The notes beneath the pieces were generated by a model. It ran no database searches. It saw only the letters and a program-made list of their open reading frames with translations, and was not told the DNA's origin. Below, piece by piece: positions 7,259 through 9,610 of a stretch of DNA of 9,610 bases. Origin of the DNA: Planctomycetota bacterium (lineage in GTDB: Bacteria; Planctomycetota; UBA1135; UBA2386). A program made the translations under genes and the position numbers. Location of the stretch: NCBI GenBank assembly GCA_003235605.1, contig QJVU01000034.1, positions 1-9,610 on the forward strand. The letters are read 5' to 3'. How positions within the stretch are numbered: position 1 is the first letter of the stretch; every line of letters begins with the position of its first letter.

Positions 7259-7311
7259 TCATGGTGGGGAGGGTAGCAGATCCGTGTCCGTCGGGTCAGC
7301 GGTCGAGGCGG

Positions 7312-7329
7312 TCCTGGCGATCCTGGCGA
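7312..7329. repeat. Perfect tandem 9-bp repeat
   Basis: TCCTGGCGA occurs twice back to back (7312-7320 and 7321-7329) in the divergent intergenic region. A 9-bp unit is a multiple of three, so it would also be neutral to a reading frame crossing it, such as the degenerate minus-strand frame noted here. It may be slippage or a binding site. Confidence 0.35.
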
Positions 7330-7533
7330 TGATCCGAGCCGGCTCCTTCATCATGTCGCCGGCAGGGAAGCGGTCGAACCAGAAGTCACAGAGCTGCGTG
7401 CAACCGTGCTCGCCGACGCCGGGGCCGATGGATCAGTTTTTCGGGGCCTCCTGTTTGCCCGGCATGTCCCGGGGCCTAGCGTTTGGGCTCGCCCCGCCCG
7501 ATAGGGCTGCGTCTGATTCTCCCCCACTCCGAC

Positions 7534-7540
7534 GAGGAAG
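7534..7540 (+). promoter_or_regulatory. Ribosome binding site of the small membrane protein
   Basis: GAGGAAG ends five bases before the ATG at 7546. This strong site decides the start of that gene against an upstream in-frame ATG at 7483, which would add 21 residues ahead of the natural N-terminus. Confidence 0.6.
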
Positions 7541-7545
7541 CTCGC

Positions 7546-8010
7546 ATGACAGAAGGAAAACGACCCGGTGGCCTGACAGCGTTGGCCGTCTTGAATTTCG
7601 TGTTCGGTGGATTCAACGGCCTTGGGGTCCTCGGCCTCCTGGCGGTCTTGGCGCTGGTCACGGGCGCTCAGGCGGCTGGCGACTCGGGGGCTGAGGGGGC
7701 CAAGAAGATCTCGGAGGCTCTCAAGGATATGCCGATGGGTGTCTTCTACTTCGCGCTGGCGTTGGCCGTCGTGAACACCATCCTGCTCATCGCGTCGGGT
7801 GTTGGCTACATCCAGCAGAAGAAGTTCCTGGGCCGCACGCTGGGCAATTGCTACGGCGGACTCGCCGTGATCGCTGCGCTGGTCAGCGGTCTCATGCTCA
7901 AGCCGGAAGCCGGAGGAGGCTTTGGAATCGGAGCCATCATCGGTCTGATCTATCCGGTGTTGACGCTGATCCTCCTGAACAGCACGTTCAAAGAGGATTT
8001 CGTACGCTGA
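7546..8010 (+). CDS. Small four-helix membrane protein, unknown function
   Basis: This 154-residue protein starts at the ATG at 7546, chosen for the GAGGAAG just upstream. Hydrophobic segments lie at about 11-40 (long, Gly-rich), 64-86, 100-118 and 126-146, giving four membrane helices. A hydrophilic loop rich in Ala, Gly and Lys (residues 42-62) joins the first two. The opening RPGGLTALAVLNFVFGG resembles uncharacterised small membrane proteins that I associate with Planctomycetota and Myxococcota, but I cannot name a family. It ends in TGA at 8008-8010, 28 nt before the ABC permease, so it is probably the first gene of that operon. A role as accessory subunit of the transporter is a guess from position only. 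Confidence 0.75.
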   Translation: MTEGKRPGGLTALAVLNFVFGGFNGLGVLGLLAVLALVTGAQAAGDSGAEGAKKISEALKDMPMGVFYFALALAVVNTILLIASGVGYIQQKKFLGRTLGNCYGGLAVIAALVSGLMLKPEAGGGFGIGAIIGLIYPVLTLILLNSTFKEDFVR

Positions 8011-8038
8011 TCCTGCGCGCCTCGCACGCTGACGAGGG

Positions 8039-8974
8039 ATGCCGCTCAACCGCCGTCATGTCTGGCTGATCGCCCGATACTCGAACCGCTATGCCATACG
8101 CGGCGGCGTCGGCCTGGTGTTTCTCTTTGTCGCGTTGCTGTTTGGCCTGATCGTCGCCAACGCGTTCCTGCAACCGGTGGAACAGATCACGCGGGAGGCC
8201 GCGGCACAGGGCTCACCCCTGGAGCCCAAGCAGGTCGTCGACCAGATGGTCAGCTACGCCAAGAAGCCCGTCGCATGGGTGTTGGGCAGCTCCGACATCG
8301 ACAAGATCGAGGACCGTGAAGCGAGGGATAAGGCGCGGAAGGCCCTCGACGAGTGGGTCCACGTGCTGCTCGAGGAACGCCCGGCCCTGCTCTCGGGCAT
8401 CGTCCTCGTCATTCTCTGGGGCTGGCCGTTCCTCGTGGTCATGGGCGCCTTCAACATGTTCTCCGGGGACATCCAGAGCAAGGGTCTGCGCTTTCAGCTG
8501 GTGCGCGCGGACCGCACCAGCATCTACTGGGGCCGCGTGGTCGGCAGCGTCCTGGCGTTTGCTGTGGTGCTGTTCGTCCTGCTGGCCACGATCACGGTCT
8601 ACATGGGCTTGCGGCTTGCGATCTACTCCTGGGGGCAGCTTCTGGGCACGGCTGCCCTGGGCCTCCTGGCCCTGATCGTTGTCTCCGTGCCGTACCTCGC
8701 GCTGGGAGCCTGGATCTCCGTGGCTCTGGACTCGCCGTTTGCATCCCTGACAATCAGCTCGCTGGTGGTCGGAGGCGTTCCCCTGGTGGCGATGTTGGCC
8801 GGCTTCCAGTGGGAGGCGGCTCGCTCCGTCAAGTACCTGCTCCCCTGGGGCTACCAGCAGCGCCTGTTCCACGGCGACCCCAGCCAGGTCCTGCTGGCCG
8901 TGCTGCTCTGCCTTGTCCACGCCGGTGCCTTCCTCTGGCTGGGTCACCGGCTCTTCCTCAAGAGAGATCTCTAG
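8039..8974 (+). CDS. ABC-2-type transporter permease
   Basis: This 311-residue permease probably pairs with the ATPase that follows. Six membrane segments are visible at about 22-43, 118-140, 167-190, 201-228, 236-256 and 283-303. Between the second and third lies FNMFSGDIQSKGLRFQLVRADRTSIYWGRVVG, which matches the cytoplasmic 'd.i..r..Glr..Ll..p..R..i..gk' region of ABC-2 membrane proteins that contacts the nucleotide-binding subunit. Residues 44-116 between the first two helices form a long, charged, probably helical extracytoplasmic loop. The ATG at 8039 is the first possible start after an in-frame stop at 8030-8032. GAGGG (8034-8038) directly abuts it, so the ribosome site is unusually tight. 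The TAG stop at 8972-8974 is merged with the TAGG serving as ribosome site of the next gene. The substrate is unknown; export or a membrane-remodelling role are both possible. Confidence 0.85.
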   Translation: MPLNRRHVWLIARYSNRYAIRGGVGLVFLFVALLFGLIVANAFLQPVEQITREAAAQGSPLEPKQVVDQMVSYAKKPVAWVLGSSDIDKIEDREARDKARKALDEWVHVLLEERPALLSGIVLVILWGWPFLVVMGAFNMFSGDIQSKGLRFQLVRADRTSIYWGRVVGSVLAFAVVLFVLLATITVYMGLRLAIYSWGQLLGTAALGLLALIVVSVPYLALGAWISVALDSPFASLTISSLVVGGVPLVAMLAGFQWEAARSVKYLLPWGYQQRLFHGDPSQVLLAVLLCLVHAGAFLWLGHRLFLKRDL

Positions 8975-8983
8975 GTCCCGGGC

Positions 8984-9610
8984 ATGACCGAGTTGGCGCG
9001 ACACGACACCATCGGCACGAAGGCAACGGGCCTGGCCATGCAGATCGAGGGCCTGAGCAAGTCGTTCGGGCCGGTCAAGGCCCTGGACAACGTCTCGTTC
9101 GATGTGGCCCGTGGCTCCATCTGCGGCCTTCTGGGGCCCAACGGGGCCGGCAAGACCACGCTGTTCTCCATCGTGGCCAGCTTCCTGAACCGGGATGCCG
9201 GCACCATCCGGGTCCTCGACACCGACGTGGACCACATCTCGGAGCTGCAGGGGCGCCTGTCCATCCTGCCCCAGGATGCGTTGTTCCAGCAGAACGTGCC
9301 GATCCTGGACCAACTCGTGTTCTTCAGGATGCTGGACGGCAGCGAGCGCGAGGCGGCGGAAGCGGAGGTGAAGGCCACGCTGATCAAGGTGGGTCTCGGC
9401 GAGTACCTGACACGCGGCGTGCGGGCGCTGTCCCACGGCATGCTCAAGCGCATGGGAATCGCCCAGGCGTTCCTCGGCGAGCCCGACGTGGTTCTTCTGG
9501 ATGAGCCTACCTCGGGGCTCGACCCTCAGAACGCCAAGCACATCCGCATGCTCATCAAGGACATGGTGGCCAACCGCCACGCCACGGTCATGATCAGCTC
9601 CCACAACCTG
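8984..9610 (+). CDS. ABC transporter ATP-binding protein (3' end cut off)
   Basis: The first 209 residues of a nucleotide-binding subunit are present and the frame runs off the window. Walker A is GPNGAGKTT at 51-59, the Q-loop glutamine is Q97 (ILPQDA), the signature is LSHGM at 149-153, Walker B is VVLLDE at 169-174, the D-loop is SGLD at 177-180 and the H-loop histidine is H207 (SSHNL). All the catalytic elements are intact; LSHGM is a common variant of LSGGQ in ABC-2 systems. The opening IEGLSKSFGPVKALDNVSF is the usual first strand pair. It would hydrolyse ATP at the cytoplasmic face to drive the permease encoded immediately upstream. TAGG at 8972-8975, overlapping the permease stop, lies eight bases before the ATG at 8984. 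A later ATG at residue 19 has no ribosome site. At most about 40-110 residues should be missing, judging by the family's usual length. Confidence 0.92.
   Translation, partial: MTELARHDTIGTKATGLAMQIEGLSKSFGPVKALDNVSFDVARGSICGLLGPNGAGKTTLFSIVASFLNRDAGTIRVLDTDVDHISELQGRLSILPQDALFQQNVPILDQLVFFRMLDGSEREAAEAEVKATLIKVGLGEYLTRGVRALSHGMLKRMGIAQAFLGEPDVVLLDEPTSGLDPQNAKHIRMLIKDMVANRHATVMISSHNL

Larger units (their letters stand above)
7174..7545. other. Divergent intergenic region between sigma gene and ABC operon
   Basis: About 370 bp separate the two divergent genes and must hold both promoters. I see a tandem 11-mer next to the sigma start, a perfect 12-bp palindrome at 7247-7258, and a perfect tandem 9-mer at 7312-7329. 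On the plus strand TTGCCC (7455-7460) and TAGCGT (7477-7482), 16 bp apart, are a poor sigma-70-like pair. I find no GGAAC/CGTC pair of the common ECF type on either strand. On the minus strand 7262-7465 is a protein-like frame interrupted by one TGA. No tRNA or terminator is evident. Confidence 0.5.

Noticed and set aside
7470..7496. CGGGGC/GCCCCG inverted repeat upstream of the small membrane protein, as a riboswitch or attenuator.
   Set aside because: A 6-bp all-GC stem with a 15-nt loop is expected by chance in this base composition, and no anti-terminator or conserved aptamer feature is visible.
8213..9604. A 463-codon minus-strand frame opposite the ABC genes.
   Set aside because: The plus strand encodes intact Walker A, Walker B, signature and H-loop motifs and clear membrane helices there; the antisense translation is His/Gln/Glu-rich without a fold.
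1..9610. CRISPR arrays, tRNA or rRNA genes, insertion sequences and integrase genes.
   Set aside because: I found no regularly spaced repeats, no cloverleaf or rRNA signatures, and no transposase or recombinase motifs in any frame.

Overview
The window is GC-rich bacterial DNA with high-GC third codon positions and mostly ordinary, well-spaced genes. The best lineage clue is a giant ECF-type sigma factor. It is fused through one membrane helix to a long run of carboxypeptidase-regulatory-like beta-sandwich repeats, an architecture I associate mainly with Planctomycetota (some large-genome Myxococcota are an alternative). A DUF1570-like zinc metallopeptidase with an HELTH motif fits the same guess. 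The assignment is inference: no rRNA or marker gene is present.

Layout. (1) Positions 1-1990, plus strand: a metallopeptidase-like protein whose 5' end is probably cut by the window edge. (2) 2090-2914, plus strand: an unrecognised predicted lipoprotein. (3) 2915-3222: non-coding, with one hairpin flanked by direct repeats. (4) 3223-3769, plus strand: a very short excisionase/MerR-type helix-turn-helix reading frame followed 22 nt later by a 130-residue charged hypothetical protein. (5) 3784-7173, minus strand: the sigma factor fusion, convergent with the preceding pair. (6) 7174-7545: the divergent intergenic region, with a tandem 11-mer, a perfect 12-bp palindrome, a tandem 9-mer and a possible degenerate minus-strand reading frame. 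(7) 7546-9610, plus strand: a compact cluster of a small four-helix membrane protein, an ABC-2-type permease and an ABC ATPase, the last cut by the window end.

How they fit together. The last three genes look like one operon encoding an exporter or membrane-remodelling ABC system with unknown substrate. The sigma fusion is transcribed divergently from it and shares its upstream region, so control of the ABC operon and autoregulation are reasonable but untested ideas. The sigma protein has no adjacent anti-sigma gene. Its own membrane-anchored extracytoplasmic half may do the sensing, and this is the most interesting item here. The lipoprotein and metallopeptidase share a strand but show no clear functional link to the rest.
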